IMG/VR virus record: IMGVR_UViG_3300027714_000014
Coordinates: 1-64,000 of that record
DNA length: 64,000 bases
Source: a virus
Strand: one strand, 5' to 3'
Below, in pieces: positions 1-7,937 of the stretch (its first letter is position 1; every line of letters begins with the position of its first letter). The translations under genes and the position numbers were made by a program. A model generated the notes under the pieces. That model did not search any database and was not told the DNA's origin. It worked only from the letters and a program-made list of their open reading frames with translations.

Positions 1-102
1 AAGGATGCCCCGCCCTGCGGCCGCAGCACAACCTGTAGTCCAGTTGAAGTAGTCTGCTTTGATATTCTCAATTAGGGCAGTCATTTCGTTATTCATAATC
101 AT
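1..102 (-). CDS. Small phage protein, 3' part cut by window edge
   Basis: Unrecognised. The reading frame starts with ATG at 102 (or at the in-frame ATG at 96) and runs off the left edge after about 34 residues. It begins MIMNNEMTALIENIKADYF and contains an FNWTTGCAAAG stretch. A full sigma70-like promoter lies just upstream at 136-164. The start region shares the string AATGATTATGAAT with the next small gene, so the two may carry a copied leader module. No function can be assigned. Confidence 0.5.
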   Translation of the reverse strand, partial: MIMNNEMTALIENIKADYFNWTTGCAAAAGRGIL

Positions 103-135
103 TTCTTTCTCTTTGTTAACTCTCATTGTATACAT

Positions 136-164
136 AGTATAACATACCAATTAGGGTTTGTCAA
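136..164 (-). promoter_or_regulatory. Early sigma70-like promoter
   Basis: Minus strand TTGACA (164-159), 17-bp spacer, TATACT (141-136). Drives the partial gene at the left edge. Confidence 0.8.
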
Positions 165-177
165 CAAGAATCTTAGC

Positions 178-255
178 TTATTTCAAACTAATTTCAATGA
201 TTGCACAGATAATACCAACGGTTGTTCCACCAAGTGCTACATAAAAATAATTCAT
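178..255 (-). CDS. 25-residue membrane micropeptide
   Basis: A short ORF encoding a single hydrophobic segment (MNYFYVALGG, then TTVGIICAII) ending EISLK. A GAGAGG ribosome-binding sequence sits 9 nt before ATG 255, which favours this start over the in-frame ATG at 261. It has its own promoter at 290-318. No homologue recognised; it looks like one of several single-pass micropeptides in this genome. Function unknown. Confidence 0.55.
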   Translation of the reverse strand: MNYFYVALGGTTVGIICAIIEISLK

Positions 256-289
256 AATCATTAACCTCTCTTGTTTCTCACTATACTTA

Positions 290-318
290 ATAGTACCATA
301 TGGAATGAGGTTTGTCAA
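290..318 (-). promoter_or_regulatory. Early sigma70-like promoter
   Basis: Minus strand TTGACA (318-313), 17-bp spacer, TACTAT (295-290), in front of the 25-residue micropeptide. Confidence 0.75.
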
Positions 319-330
319 GCAAATAATGCA

Positions 331-522
331 CTATTTCCAAGAAAAATTAACGTCATCTAACCAACGCCATTCATTACTTTTTATTGATTTTATAGGGGGA
401 AATTGAGGTGGTTGTGACATTTTTATCACACCTGGCGGCAAATCTAGAACTTCCCAGAGGTCACCATGTTCACGAATACGGTTCTTGCCGTGATTAGTAA
501 TGCCTGTGAGTGTGATAACCAT
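331..522 (-). CDS. Conserved-looking small phage protein (NHGKNRIREHG)
   Basis: 63 residues. The N-terminal segment ITLTGITNHGKNRIREHG and the C-terminal WLDDVNFSWK look like a small family I have seen in marine T4-like phages, but no function is known to me. An AAAAGGA ribosome-binding site precedes the ATG, and promoter 552-580 is directly upstream, so it is probably an early gene. Soluble, no membrane segment or signal peptide. Confidence 0.65.
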   Translation of the reverse strand: MVITLTGITNHGKNRIREHGDLWEVLDLPPGVIKMSQPPQFPPIKSIKSNEWRWLDDVNFSWK

Positions 523-551
523 AACGCCGTCCTTTTCTCAGTGTATACCTT

Positions 552-580
552 AGTATACACTATAGAATAACATTTGTCAA
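552..580 (-). promoter_or_regulatory. Early sigma70-like promoter
   Basis: Minus strand TTGACA (580-575), 17-bp spacer, TATACT (557-552). Drives the 331-522 gene. Confidence 0.8.
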
Positions 581-598
581 GCACTATTTTAATTTATT

Positions 599-985
599 TT
601 AACTTGCTGCGTCACCTGACTGTGAAGCCCTTGCAGCTTTGACTCTAGCCATTTCACCTTTTTTTAGTGTTCTTGCCGCTTTTGCGGCCATCTTATCTAT
701 TTTCATACCAAATTTAGAAATAATTTTTTGGTCAATAATAGCACGTTGTTGAGGACTTAAACTATTCCAATCAGGTGCCATATTTTTTCTGAAGGTCTGC
801 ATAACTTTCTTTTTTGCAGCAACTACGAGTTTTGCTGGATCACGCATCTTTAGAGCAGCTCTCTTCTTCTTCATTTGAAATCCAGAGGACTTTGCCATTT
901 TACTCATACGTCTAGACAGAGCTTTACGTTGAGAAGGAGACATTGCATTCTTTCTAACCTCATACAATTCTTTAAAATTTTTCAT
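599..985 (-). CDS. Very basic protein with capsid-targeting-like N-terminus
   Basis: 128 residues, rich in Lys, Arg, Met and Ala with long helical stretches (MSPSQRKALSRRMSKMAK; MAAKAARTLKKGEMARVK). The first residues MKNFKELYE resemble the T4 capsid-targeting sequence MKTYQEFIAE and end in an L-x-E site of the kind cut by the T4 prohead protease gp21. It lies immediately downstream of another protein with the same start (990-1673), 4 nt apart. Inference: a DNA-binding internal head protein packaged with the genome. The family seems to recur in marine T4-like phages, without known function. Confidence 0.65.
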   Translation of the reverse strand: MKNFKELYEVRKNAMSPSQRKALSRRMSKMAKSSGFQMKKKRAALKMRDPAKLVVAAKKKVMQTFRKNMAPDWNSLSPQQRAIIDQKIISKFGMKIDKMAAKAARTLKKGEMARVKAARASQSGDAAS

Positions 986-989
986 GGTT

Positions 990-1673
990 TTAAAATCCCT
1001 TAGGCCGTTTAGTAATTCCTCGTCGTTTCATTTCCATTGAAACCCAAGCACTAGCAAGTTTATTTGTTACTTTATTTTTCAATAGACCCTTAATCTGTTT
1101 AAATACAGGAGTCATCACATCTTCCTCTGAATCGTTATTATCTACAATAATAAAGTTTTGACGGAAATGTTGACTAAATTTGCCCATGTTAGATTGTACA
1201 TCTTTCCAAGAGGTTATTGCTATAGATTCTGGAACAGTACGATCACGTTTTGCATTTCTCTGTAGGGCCGTTTCAAGTGAGGTATTGACATAAATCATAT
1301 GTGTTTCATATCCCAACTGTTTAAGTTGGATTGACTGTTTTACAATCTTATCATAGTCTCTACCAGTACCATCAAGGAGTAAACCAAGGCGACCATCAAC
1401 AGCATTGCCCTTACGTGACGCCGTGATCTTTTTAGCACGACCTCGTATTGCATCTCTTGGTTCTTCTTCAGAGGCAGGCATCTTCGCATCCAGACCCGCT
1501 TTCTTAAGCATGCGCTCAAATGAATCATCTGAATTAATAGTTACTAAACCTGTCCCGCCTGTGGTTTTCCTGACAACGTAAGACTTACCGCTGCCAGGTC
1601 CACCAGCTAGGAAAAATGCTTTAAAAATGTTGGGGTCATTGATCCCCTCTTTTAATTCTTGAAATGTCTTCAT
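990..1673 (-). CDS. P-loop kinase, zeta-toxin-like, with capsid-targeting-like N-terminus
   Basis: 227 residues. A Walker A motif GGPGSGKS lies at residues 24-31, a DD pair follows at about 49, and LLDGTGRD is the likely second strand of a kinase fold. An R-rich lid (QRNAKRDRTVPES) follows, as in zeta-toxin/polynucleotide-kinase-like enzymes. Substrate unknown. The N-terminus MKTFQELKE matches the T4 capsid-targeting pattern and has an L-x-E cleavage-like site, so the enzyme may be packaged and injected. It overlaps the end of the upstream small gene by 38 nt. Kinase fold well supported; substrate and packaging are inference. Confidence 0.75.
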   Translation of the reverse strand: MKTFQELKEGINDPNIFKAFFLAGGPGSGKSYVVRKTTGGTGLVTINSDDSFERMLKKAGLDAKMPASEEEPRDAIRGRAKKITASRKGNAVDGRLGLLLDGTGRDYDKIVKQSIQLKQLGYETHMIYVNTSLETALQRNAKRDRTVPESIAITSWKDVQSNMGKFSQHFRQNFIIVDNNDSEEDVMTPVFKQIKGLLKNKVTNKLASAWVSMEMKRRGITKRPKGF

Positions 1674-1806
1674 TTTTATTTCCTATTAACTCTTGCTGTC
1701 GCATTAACGCTATCATGTATTTATGATCTTCCGAAATTGGTTCGATCTGTCTATCCTGCTTTTGAAAGGTTTGCATTTTCTTAATTCTGTTTTTAGCTTT
1801 AGCCAT
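1636..1806 (-). CDS. Small basic protein, unknown
   Basis: 56 residues from ATG 1806, which has AGGAA 7 nt upstream; an in-frame ATG at 1845 would add 13 charged residues but has no close ribosome-binding site. The sequence is basic at the N-terminus (MAKAKNRIKKMQTFQKQDRQ) and charged later. It sits between the gene 27-like gene and the kinase and overlaps the kinase start. Not recognised. Confidence 0.5.
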   Translation of the reverse strand: MAKAKNRIKKMQTFQKQDRQIEPISEDHKYMIALMRQQELIGNKNEDISRIKRGDQ

Positions 1807-1881
1807 TTTTTCTTCCTTTTCTTCGTGATAGGGTTTTTTAGTCATGATGTTTGAGTTAACTTCTCCTTTCTATTGTCTAGT

Positions 1882-3474
1882 TTAAAAACCTGCTGATATT
1901 CTTTTTTCTTTATCTTTAGCAGCAACATCTGCTAGTGCTTTGTCACGTAATGGACTGCTTGTAGGATTGTCATTTGGGAATACGTTATCTAAACCATTCT
2001 CATCGTATCCTTCAATATCCCCATAAAAATGTTTATCTGTAAAGGTCTTGTCGTCTTTAACGGGTTTTATTTCCACATGATCTCCTAACTCAAGCTCATG
2101 ATCAATGCTGTCTTTTGTTACTTTTATATACATAGTATGAATATTACTTTCTCTACTAAAAACATGCTTAATGTCTTGAACAAGGAAGCTTCCTCTAGAA
2201 AATTTATCTGTAGATTCGTCATCATGTTCGTTCTCTTTTTTAAGATTTACAGTTATGATATCTCCAGCACCAAAGGTAGTTTGACCAAGACACGATAAAA
2301 TCATACTAATCCCTGCATCAAAATTTGTGAATATAGAATGTCTTTTCTGTAGTGAATTTTCCTTCTTAACAGGATCAAATATATATTCTGTCAGGCCGGA
2401 TGAGCTATTATACACCTCATATTGTGAGTTTTTATAAACACCGCTGTCGTTCTTAATTGTTGTAACGGGTGTAAGATATTGGATAGGTATGAAATCAGAA
2501 AGTCTATTTCCTTCATCATCTAGTGGCGTGCTATTATATAGATGTTTGTCTTTCCCTTTGCTTGCATATCCTTCAATACCTTGATCTAAGACGCTCTTAT
2601 CATCCAGATAGTTGTATGTATGGGTGGTAAACTTCTTTTGTAATATATCATGAGTAATTAGTCGAGAGGACATAGCTCCAGTAGCAACAGTAAGCATAGT
2701 GTCATTATTGTTTGACATATTTACGCTTCTTAATCTTGCTAAATCTTGTGTAATTTGTGCATTTAACTTTGTATTGCTGAGGCCGGGCGATGATGCATCG
2801 CCGGTTCCTGCACTCTCAGCGGCTTCAAAATAAGTGAAACGGCTTCCTTCAGCATATAGACTCTGTATTGATCTAAAGTGATATCCTCTAAGATTCTCAA
2901 AAAATACAAATGATGGTAATCCATGACGTACAGCAGTTGCTTGTCCTGTAAATCCAGTAATGATATCCATTGGATGGGTATTATGTGCTATATATTCTTT
3001 TGTATCATTTGTCTGTTCTATATACAAACGTTTCTTGCATTTCAAGTCTTTCCTTAAAATGTTCTCAACTATATCATGGTATGTGCCTCTTAAAGTTCTT
3101 GATATAAGTTTTCGTTGATTGTGAACTATTTCAGAGGAATAGAAATCCAATGTTAGAATTTCTGCTCCATTGTTATACTCTTTTATTACCTTAGTAATAT
3201 GAAAGATATTCTCATCGAATTTTATTTTATTTGTATCATCCTCTAGAGTTGGTGTGGACAAGACCAATCCTAAATATTCTTGACCAATAATTGGACCTTC
3301 ATTTTGCAAAGCTATAGTATTCACTAATTGAATAGAGCCGGATAATCCTCTATTGTAAATACTTTCGTATATTTGAATTTCAATTACTGAATCTTGGAAT
3401 GGAATTACATTACCTGTAGAAGTATACAGTATAGCTTCTGTAAGTTCCCAATCACCTGCTTGTTTTAGTTCCAT
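1882..3474 (-). CDS. 27: Baseplate hub protein, T4 gp27-like
   Basis: 530 residues. The order of elements fits T4 gp27: an early IYESIYNRGLSGSIQL segment (gp27 has a matching strand pair near its start), IIGQEYLGLVL, an HITKVI-containing strand with SSEIVHNQRKLISRTLRG, and a C-terminal FLVQDIKHVFSRESNIHTMYIKV pattern like the end of gp27. Gp27 forms the trimeric cylinder at the centre of the hub. The protein is longer than T4 gp27 (391), mostly in the middle and the tail. Genes 53 and 48 follow upstream in the same orientation, the usual baseplate context. Assignment by pattern, not alignment. Confidence 0.7.
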   Translation of the reverse strand: MELKQAGDWELTEAILYTSTGNVIPFQDSVIEIQIYESIYNRGLSGSIQLVNTIALQNEGPIIGQEYLGLVLSTPTLEDDTNKIKFDENIFHITKVIKEYNNGAEILTLDFYSSEIVHNQRKLISRTLRGTYHDIVENILRKDLKCKKRLYIEQTNDTKEYIAHNTHPMDIITGFTGQATAVRHGLPSFVFFENLRGYHFRSIQSLYAEGSRFTYFEAAESAGTGDASSPGLSNTKLNAQITQDLARLRSVNMSNNNDTMLTVATGAMSSRLITHDILQKKFTTHTYNYLDDKSVLDQGIEGYASKGKDKHLYNSTPLDDEGNRLSDFIPIQYLTPVTTIKNDSGVYKNSQYEVYNSSSGLTEYIFDPVKKENSLQKRHSIFTNFDAGISMILSCLGQTTFGAGDIITVNLKKENEHDDESTDKFSRGSFLVQDIKHVFSRESNIHTMYIKVTKDSIDHELELGDHVEIKPVKDDKTFTDKHFYGDIEGYDENGLDNVFPNDNPTSSPLRDKALADVAAKDKEKRISAGF

Positions 3475-3483
3475 TGTATACCT

Positions 3484-4002
3484 TTAATTAGATTGTAGAT
3501 TTTCATATTCTTTTATAAACTGAGGAAGAAAAGAAGTACTGAGTATTTTTATTTGTCTCTTCCTATCTTGTTCTTTTTCTTCATATTCAAAATTTGTTAT
3601 TAATGTAGCAGTAGGATAATCTGTGTTATCATCTCCAATATTTATAGTAAGATTAGTATCACCAGAAGATTGAGAAATCTCATAATGATGTACACCATTA
3701 GGATCATCATATCTATCAGCAAGAAATGCTTGAAACTGATTAACATTCATGGGCCATTCATGGTAACGATCATATATGTCATTTACCAGAAGAAGAACCC
3801 AATGTAACTCTGCATCGCCATAAAAATCAAATGCAACAGATTCTGGAGTTTCAGAACCCCTTATACTATATTTACTAAACAAAACACCATTAGTTTTAAC
3901 AGCATCTCTTGCCCCAATGCGTCTAAGTATATTTACTACTGTTCTAGATGGTCCACCTTCAACATTAGTATATTGTATTCTAGGAAATTTTTCAAAATAC
4001 AT
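3484..4002 (-). CDS. 53: Baseplate wedge protein gp53
   Basis: 172 residues. The segment YSIRGSETPESVAFDFYGDAE followed by LHWVLLLVNDIYDRYHEWP matches the T4 gp53 signature (YYIKGSPRPEELANAIYGNPQLYWVLLMCNDNYDPY). The C-terminal RKRQIKIL resembles LRQIKII of gp53. Gp53 is a wedge component that helps join wedges to the hub. It lies 9 nt from the gene 27-like gene and 1 nt from gene 48, forming a baseplate cluster. Confidence 0.88.
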   Translation of the reverse strand: MYFEKFPRIQYTNVEGGPSRTVVNILRRIGARDAVKTNGVLFSKYSIRGSETPESVAFDFYGDAELHWVLLLVNDIYDRYHEWPMNVNQFQAFLADRYDDPNGVHHYEISQSSGDTNLTINIGDDNTDYPTATLITNFEYEEKEQDRKRQIKILSTSFLPQFIKEYENLQSN

Positions 4003-4003
4003 A

Positions 4004-5029
4004 TTAATACCCCGCTCTAACAGCTTCTTGTGTTATCATTTCAATTTCGTCAAATGACAAAGTTAACGTAGTATTTTGTGGTGGAGCTCCCAGCTCATTA
4101 GGAGTATAAGCAGTAAACCTCTCACCACCATACTTAACATCCATATCAGTCAAGTAACAGGTTGAAATCTTATTGAGGTAAGTATTTTCTTTAGCTTCAT
4201 CAGCGCTACTCCGATAAAAATATTTTATATCCATAGTAGTTGGAATTGTTAGGGTTCTACCCTCTCCACCAGTTCCAGCTGCGTTTAGCCCTAGAGCAAG
4301 TGCCCCAGCGCCCTCTGCGACATTTCCAGTACCAAAAGATGAAGCATATGATGGGAGCATAGCAATCTTAAAAGCCTTAACTATTTCGTGAACCTGATTA
4401 GCTTCTTGTTCTGACTTTGGAAGGAATGCAAAAGAAAAAGTAAATTGTCTTCTCTCAATTCCTTTAAACATTAATTCCATTTTCTCAGTAACAATTTTTC
4501 CCGAATTGAGTTGAAACAATTCTTTAGCGCCGGGCCCAATTGTATCAATTATTCCGCCAGCTACAGTGCCTACAGCTCGACCAGCAACAGCACCAGCTAC
4601 CTTACCCATTGAGTCTATCAGACTTCCTCCAGATGCAACCGAACCAATTGCATTTGCACCAGCTTCTGCCACGGCTCCAATTTCTTTATTTTCATAATTT
4701 GATTTATAAGTTGTTCCTACTTGTGGAGGCATATACAATGCAATTTGTGTCTCAACTGTTTTGGTTGATCCTCTAAGAGCAAAACTGCGTCTTTTAAATC
4801 CTGATCCCTCTTCAACTTTGCCCAATTTACCAGAAGTTAATTTGTGTATTTGAAACAATACAAAATGACCTTGTTCAAGACTGCCGGCCTCATGAGGATA
4901 AGACAATAACTTTGTAGACCCTAACTTTCGTTCAGAATCACCTTTTCGAACAGCTCCTCCATTAGGATTTGATTTAGCATCATCGAATTTCTTCGCCGCT
5001 GGAGTGCCCACAAAGTTAGTTCTAGCCAT
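4004..5029 (-). CDS. 48: Baseplate tail-tube cap protein, T4 gp48-like
   Basis: 341 residues from ATG 5029 (MARTNFVGTPAAKKF); upstream in-frame codons would run into the divergent promoter region. The middle has Ala/Gly-rich segments (GSVASGGSLID, VAGAVAGRAVGTVAGG). The C-terminal half carries the tube-fold pattern seen in gp48: RRQFTFSFAFLPKS, MDIKYFYRSS, ISTCYLTDMDVKYGG and a final TLTLSFDEIEMITQ, which parallels the end of T4 gp48. Gp48 caps the hub and starts the tail tube with gp54, which is encoded divergently nearby (6438-7175). A TATAAATA late promoter is at 5070-5077. Confidence 0.75.
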   Translation of the reverse strand: MARTNFVGTPAAKKFDDAKSNPNGGAVRKGDSERKLGSTKLLSYPHEAGSLEQGHFVLFQIHKLTSGKLGKVEEGSGFKRRSFALRGSTKTVETQIALYMPPQVGTTYKSNYENKEIGAVAEAGANAIGSVASGGSLIDSMGKVAGAVAGRAVGTVAGGIIDTIGPGAKELFQLNSGKIVTEKMELMFKGIERRQFTFSFAFLPKSEQEANQVHEIVKAFKIAMLPSYASSFGTGNVAEGAGALALGLNAAGTGGEGRTLTIPTTMDIKYFYRSSADEAKENTYLNKISTCYLTDMDVKYGGERFTAYTPNELGAPPQNTTLTLSFDEIEMITQEAVRAGY

Positions 5030-5039
5030 ATTTAGCTCC

Positions 5040-5047
5040 CATAAATA
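5040..5047 (+). promoter_or_regulatory. Late promoter for gene 4
   Basis: Plus strand CATAAATA 34 nt before the gene 4 ATG, close to the T4 late consensus TATAAATA. It is interleaved with a divergent late promoter for gene 48. Confidence 0.55.
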
Positions 5048-5069
5048 GTCTTGCAAAGTCTTACAAAGG

Positions 5070-5077
5070 TATTTATA
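5070..5077 (-). promoter_or_regulatory. Late promoter for gene 48
   Basis: Perfect TATAAATA on the minus strand, 40 nt before ATG 5029. Forms a divergent late promoter pair with 5040-5047. Confidence 0.7.
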
Positions 5078-5081
5078 AGTT

Positions 5082-5528
5082 ATGGCGTACAAAGGTAAAT
5101 ATACACCAAAGAATCCTGCAAAATATAGAGGTAATCCAAGTAGTATTATATATCGTTCTTTGTGGGAAAGAAAGTTTATGGTATATTGTGATGATAGCAA
5201 ATCCATAATCGAATGGGGTAGTGAAGAAATTATTATCCCCTATGTTTCGCCATGGGACGGGAAGGTGCATCGTTATTTCCCAGATTTCTATATCAAGGTT
5301 AAACAGAACCATGGCAATATTAAGAAATATATTATAGAAGTTAAGCCCAAGAAACAGTGTAGGCCGCCTGACAGTAAGCCCGCAAGAAAAACTAGGAGAT
5401 GGTTCTCTGAGGTTAAAACATGGGGAGTCAACGAAGCTAAATGGAAATCTGCAAACTCTTGGTGTTTCGATAATGGAATGGAATTTAAGATATTGACAGA
5501 AGATGATTTAGGCATTCGTTACAAATAA
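5082..5528 (+). CDS. 4: Head completion protein gp4
   Basis: 148 residues. The start (AYKGKYTPKNPAKYRG) and the segments YRSLWERKFMVYCD, EWGSEEIIIPYVSP and KVHRYFPDFYIK match T4 gp4, with its nuclease-like core and the E-V-K strand (YIIEVKPKKQ). Gp4 is needed to finish the head before tail joining. First gene of the plus-strand late block. Its last 24 bases, encoding DLGIRYK and stop, recur at 5883-5906 beyond the ferredoxin gene. Confidence 0.9.
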   Translation: MAYKGKYTPKNPAKYRGNPSSIIYRSLWERKFMVYCDDSKSIIEWGSEEIIIPYVSPWDGKVHRYFPDFYIKVKQNHGNIKKYIIEVKPKKQCRPPDSKPARKTRRWFSEVKTWGVNEAKWKSANSWCFDNGMEFKILTEDDLGIRYK

Positions 5529-5529
5529 T

Positions 5530-5802
5530 TTACAAATCCAATACTAATAATGGAGATGTTGATCTTGATTGACAAATTGTTAATTGTGTATCGTGATCTA
5601 TATCCATGTCACTTAATAAGTCACGATGATCTACTGTTCCTTCTAAGTAAGTAACGAGACATTTACTACACATCCCCACTTTGCACGAAGAAGGATGACC
5701 TATCTTATTTTCATATAGTACATCTAATATGCTTTTATCTTTGGGTACGAGAAACGTATCTCCTGTACTTGCTATTTTTATATTAAATTCTATGTCTTGC
5801 AT
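5530..5802 (-). CDS. 2Fe-2S ferredoxin
   Basis: 90 residues with Cys40, Cys45, Cys48 and Cys77, the C-x4-C-x2-C...C spacing of plant-type [2Fe-2S] ferredoxins. The text around it (GHPSSCKVGMCSKCLV, TICQSR) is typical. An electron donor, possibly for a reductase or oxygenase; class II RNR, a radical SAM protein and many 2OG oxygenases are encoded in the same genome. It is the only minus-strand gene inside the plus-strand virion block and has its own late-type promoter, so it looks like an inserted cargo gene. Confidence 0.85.
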   Translation of the reverse strand: MQDIEFNIKIASTGDTFLVPKDKSILDVLYENKIGHPSSCKVGMCSKCLVTYLEGTVDHRDLLSDMDIDHDTQLTICQSRSTSPLLVLDL

Positions 5803-5807
5803 ACCTC

Positions 5808-5816
5808 TATTTATTA
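5808..5816 (-). promoter_or_regulatory. Late-type promoter for the ferredoxin
   Basis: Minus strand TAATAAATA followed by GAGGT and ATG 5802. The same layout (TAAATA, RAGGT, ATG) occurs before the plus-strand gene at 5911. The implied leader is only a few bases. Confidence 0.45.
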
Positions 5817-5882
5817 GACAAATCTAATTTTTAGCCATTCAATGTTTTTATCAATCACATTCTAATAATGAATACCCAAATT

Positions 5883-5906
5883 GATTTGGGAATTCGTTAT
5901 AAATAA
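5883..5906 (+). repeat. Duplicated 3' end of gene 4
   Basis: A 24-bp copy of the gene 4 terminus (5505-5528), 21/24 identical. It still reads D-L-G-I-R-Y-K-stop; all three differences are synonymous third-position changes. It includes the TATAAATA at 5898-5905 that probably serves the next gene. Likely a scar of the insertion of the ferredoxin gene. Confidence 0.75.
5898..5905 (+). promoter_or_regulatory. Late promoter before 5911 gene
   Basis: Perfect TATAAATA embedded in the duplicated gene 4 end, 5 nt before ATG 5911. In the first gene 4 copy the same position reads TACAAATA. Confidence 0.55.
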
Positions 5907-5910
5907 AGGT

Positions 5911-6438
5911 ATGGCAAATAGCGATTATATACAAGGCGTAATAGACGCCGCAAAAGGTAAACCTTATTCAACTGATTGGTATCGGGATAAGATTGAAGAA
6001 TTTGGTAAGCCAGGAAAATTAGACCTAATTAGAGATGGTAAGCAGAATGGTAACCCATTTGCTGGAACATTGAATATGTTTGTTTATGGCCCAAAACACA
6101 AAAAGAAATTACCATATTACGATACTTTTCCTTTGGTTTTACCAATAGAAAAATATAATGATGGATTTCTAGGGATAAACTTTCACTACTTACCTATCCC
6201 ACTAAGAATGAAGTTGTTAGATAAAATGCTTGACGCTGATCTAACAACTAGCTATAGTGCAATCAAGGGTATTCGTTTAGTAAAACCAACCCTTCATAGA
6301 TATTTAGCAGGATATACTAAATCTCAGTTTCGTAAGATTGAGGAAGATGAACTTGTTATTGCAACGCTTCTTCCTGTTCATAGTTTTAAGAAATCTACAG
6401 CTAAAGCTGTTTGGTCAGATTCAAGGAAAATGATATAA
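5911..6438 (+). CDS. Conserved T4-like virion-block protein, unknown role
   Basis: 175 residues, starting MANSDYIQGVIDAAKGKPYS with AAAGG just before the ATG; a TTG-started extension from 5881 would read through the gene 4 scar and is rejected. Contains MFVYGPKHKKKLPYYDTFP, PIEKYNDGFLGINFHYLP and IPLRMKLLDKML, which look strongly conserved in marine T4-like phages. It sits between gene 4 and the gene 54-like gene and overlaps the latter by 1 nt (TAATG). Probably a structural or assembly protein; I cannot name a T4 counterpart. Confidence 0.8.
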   Translation: MANSDYIQGVIDAAKGKPYSTDWYRDKIEEFGKPGKLDLIRDGKQNGNPFAGTLNMFVYGPKHKKKLPYYDTFPLVLPIEKYNDGFLGINFHYLPIPLRMKLLDKMLDADLTTSYSAIKGIRLVKPTLHRYLAGYTKSQFRKIEEDELVIATLLPVHSFKKSTAKAVWSDSRKMI

Positions 6439-7175
6439 TGGCTGGTAACGAAAGCACAAGACAGACTAATATCGATACTATTTTTGGGCAAGTTGACCCT
6501 GTAGCTGTTAGAGTCCCTGCTGTTGAACAGGGGTTTGACGAAGAGGGCAAAAAGACACCGGCGAGAGGTGCTTTTAATGCTATTGATGCATTACGAAGCG
6601 AACTTGGTCAATTTGGAATAGCACATAAAAATAGATTTCAATTAAATATAAATCCACCTAGAAACATAACGCCGGGCGGATCAAGTACATTAAGAAGATT
6701 AATGATTCGTTGTAATGCTGTTACCTTGCCAGGAAGTCTTCTAGAGACACAATCAGATGCTAACATATACGGGCCTAATAGAGATGTTGTGAGTGGAATT
6801 TCATATGCAGATGATGTTACAGTAAGATTTAGTCTAGATGATAAATTTGATGTAAGGAAATACTTTACTGATTGGCAAAAGTTAACTTATGATGAAGATG
6901 ATTGGAATATAAAATACTATAACGACTACAACGGTCAGCTTGATATATTTGTACTAAATAGAAATCATAAACCAACAGCAGCGTATAGGATATGGGAAGC
7001 ATATCCAAAAACTGTTGGACCAGTTGAATTTGATATGACATCATCTGATGCTATTCAAGATTTTTCTGTTAACTTTGCATTTAGATTTTGGACTGATATT
7101 GGCGAACATGGGAGCAAAGCACCAAGACAAGAAACTAGTAGAGAAGCCTCTGAAGTCGAGCGGCTTGCCGAGTAA
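6438..7175 (+). CDS. 54: Baseplate tail-tube initiator, T4 gp54-like
   Basis: 245 residues from ATG 6438 with AAGGA upstream. A disordered N-terminus is followed by a tube-protein fold: RFQLNINPPRN, CNAVTLPGSLLET, DVTVRFSLDDKFDVRKYFTDW, GQLDIFVLNRNHKPTAAYRI and a final DAIQDFSVNFAFRFW. This parallels T4 gp54 (LVISFRMD...YRAMQDW; TTFNVTFAYR). Gp54 and gp48 together nucleate the tail tube. A gp19-type tube protein is the main alternative, but position next to hub genes favours gp54. Confidence 0.7.
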   Translation: MAGNESTRQTNIDTIFGQVDPVAVRVPAVEQGFDEEGKKTPARGAFNAIDALRSELGQFGIAHKNRFQLNINPPRNITPGGSSTLRRLMIRCNAVTLPGSLLETQSDANIYGPNRDVVSGISYADDVTVRFSLDDKFDVRKYFTDWQKLTYDEDDWNIKYYNDYNGQLDIFVLNRNHKPTAAYRIWEAYPKTVGPVEFDMTSSDAIQDFSVNFAFRFWTDIGEHGSKAPRQETSREASEVERLAE

Positions 7176-7217
7176 CATAATCACGAAGATTAACTGAATT
7201 GAAATAGGAGATATAAA

Positions 7218-7937
7218 ATGGCTTTGCCAAAACTTGAAACACCAACTTATAAAATGAAAGTTCCCTCTACTCAAGAGGAAATAAAATTCCGACCTTTTTT
7301 GGTCAAAGAAGAGAAAATTCTACTTCTAGCTCAGCAAGAAGAAGATGAAAGTGCAACACATCAAGGGGTTCTTGATCTAGTAAATGCTTGTACCTTTGGA
7401 AGTCTTGGTAATAAGAATGATCCAATGTTTGATATTGAATTTGCCTTTCTAAAAATCAGGCAAAAATCAATTTCAGAAACAGTTGAAGTAAAAATGTTAT
7501 GTCCAGATGATGGAGTAACGTATGTTGATGTGAGTGTCGATCTTGAAGATGTTGCAGTAACTATGGATGATAAACATAGCAAAACTTGCAAGCTAGGTAA
7601 AGATGCTAACGGTAATGAAGTTTCTATGGAATTAGATTATCCAAATGTTAGTGCAACGTTAGAAGCTGCTGGTAAAAACTCTGTAGATAGTATTTTTATT
7701 ATCATTAAGAATTGCATATCTTCAATTCAATTTGGGGATGATATCTACAATAAAGTTGACATTACTACAGCAGAAATTGAAGAATTTATAGATAGTTTAA
7801 CACAAGATCAATTTGCAAATCTACAGGATTTCTTTGAAACAATGCCAAAACTTACTCATGATGTAGAAGTTACAAATCCTAAAACAGGAGTAACATCAAC
7901 AATTCATATGGAGGGGCTGAACGATTTTTTAAGCTAA
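7218..7937 (+). CDS. 26: Baseplate hub protein, T4 gp26-like (zero-frame product)
   Basis: 239 residues with AGGAG 9 nt before the ATG. The N-terminus has the gp26 pattern KFRPFLVKEEKILLLAQ, followed by an MLCPDDG segment where T4 gp26 has a CPKC ribbon; only one Cys remains here. The stop codon comes right after a T-TTT-TTA heptamer (7925-7931). The -1 frame continues into a 62-residue segment that matches the C-terminus of T4 gp26, which is one continuous frame in T4. The gene directly precedes the tape measure region, as tail assembly chaperones do in other phages. Confidence 0.75.
   Translation: MALPKLETPTYKMKVPSTQEEIKFRPFLVKEEKILLLAQQEEDESATHQGVLDLVNACTFGSLGNKNDPMFDIEFAFLKIRQKSISETVEVKMLCPDDGVTYVDVSVDLEDVAVTMDDKHSKTCKLGKDANGNEVSMELDYPNVSATLEAAGKNSVDSIFIIIKNCISSIQFGDDIYNKVDITTAEIEEFIDSLTQDQFANLQDFFETMPKLTHDVEVTNPKTGVTSTIHMEGLNDFLS

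Noticed and set aside
5881-5910. TTG-started N-terminal extension of the 5911 gene
   Set aside because: It would translate the gene 4 scar through MIWEFVINKG in another frame; the ATG with AAAGG at 5911 is better.
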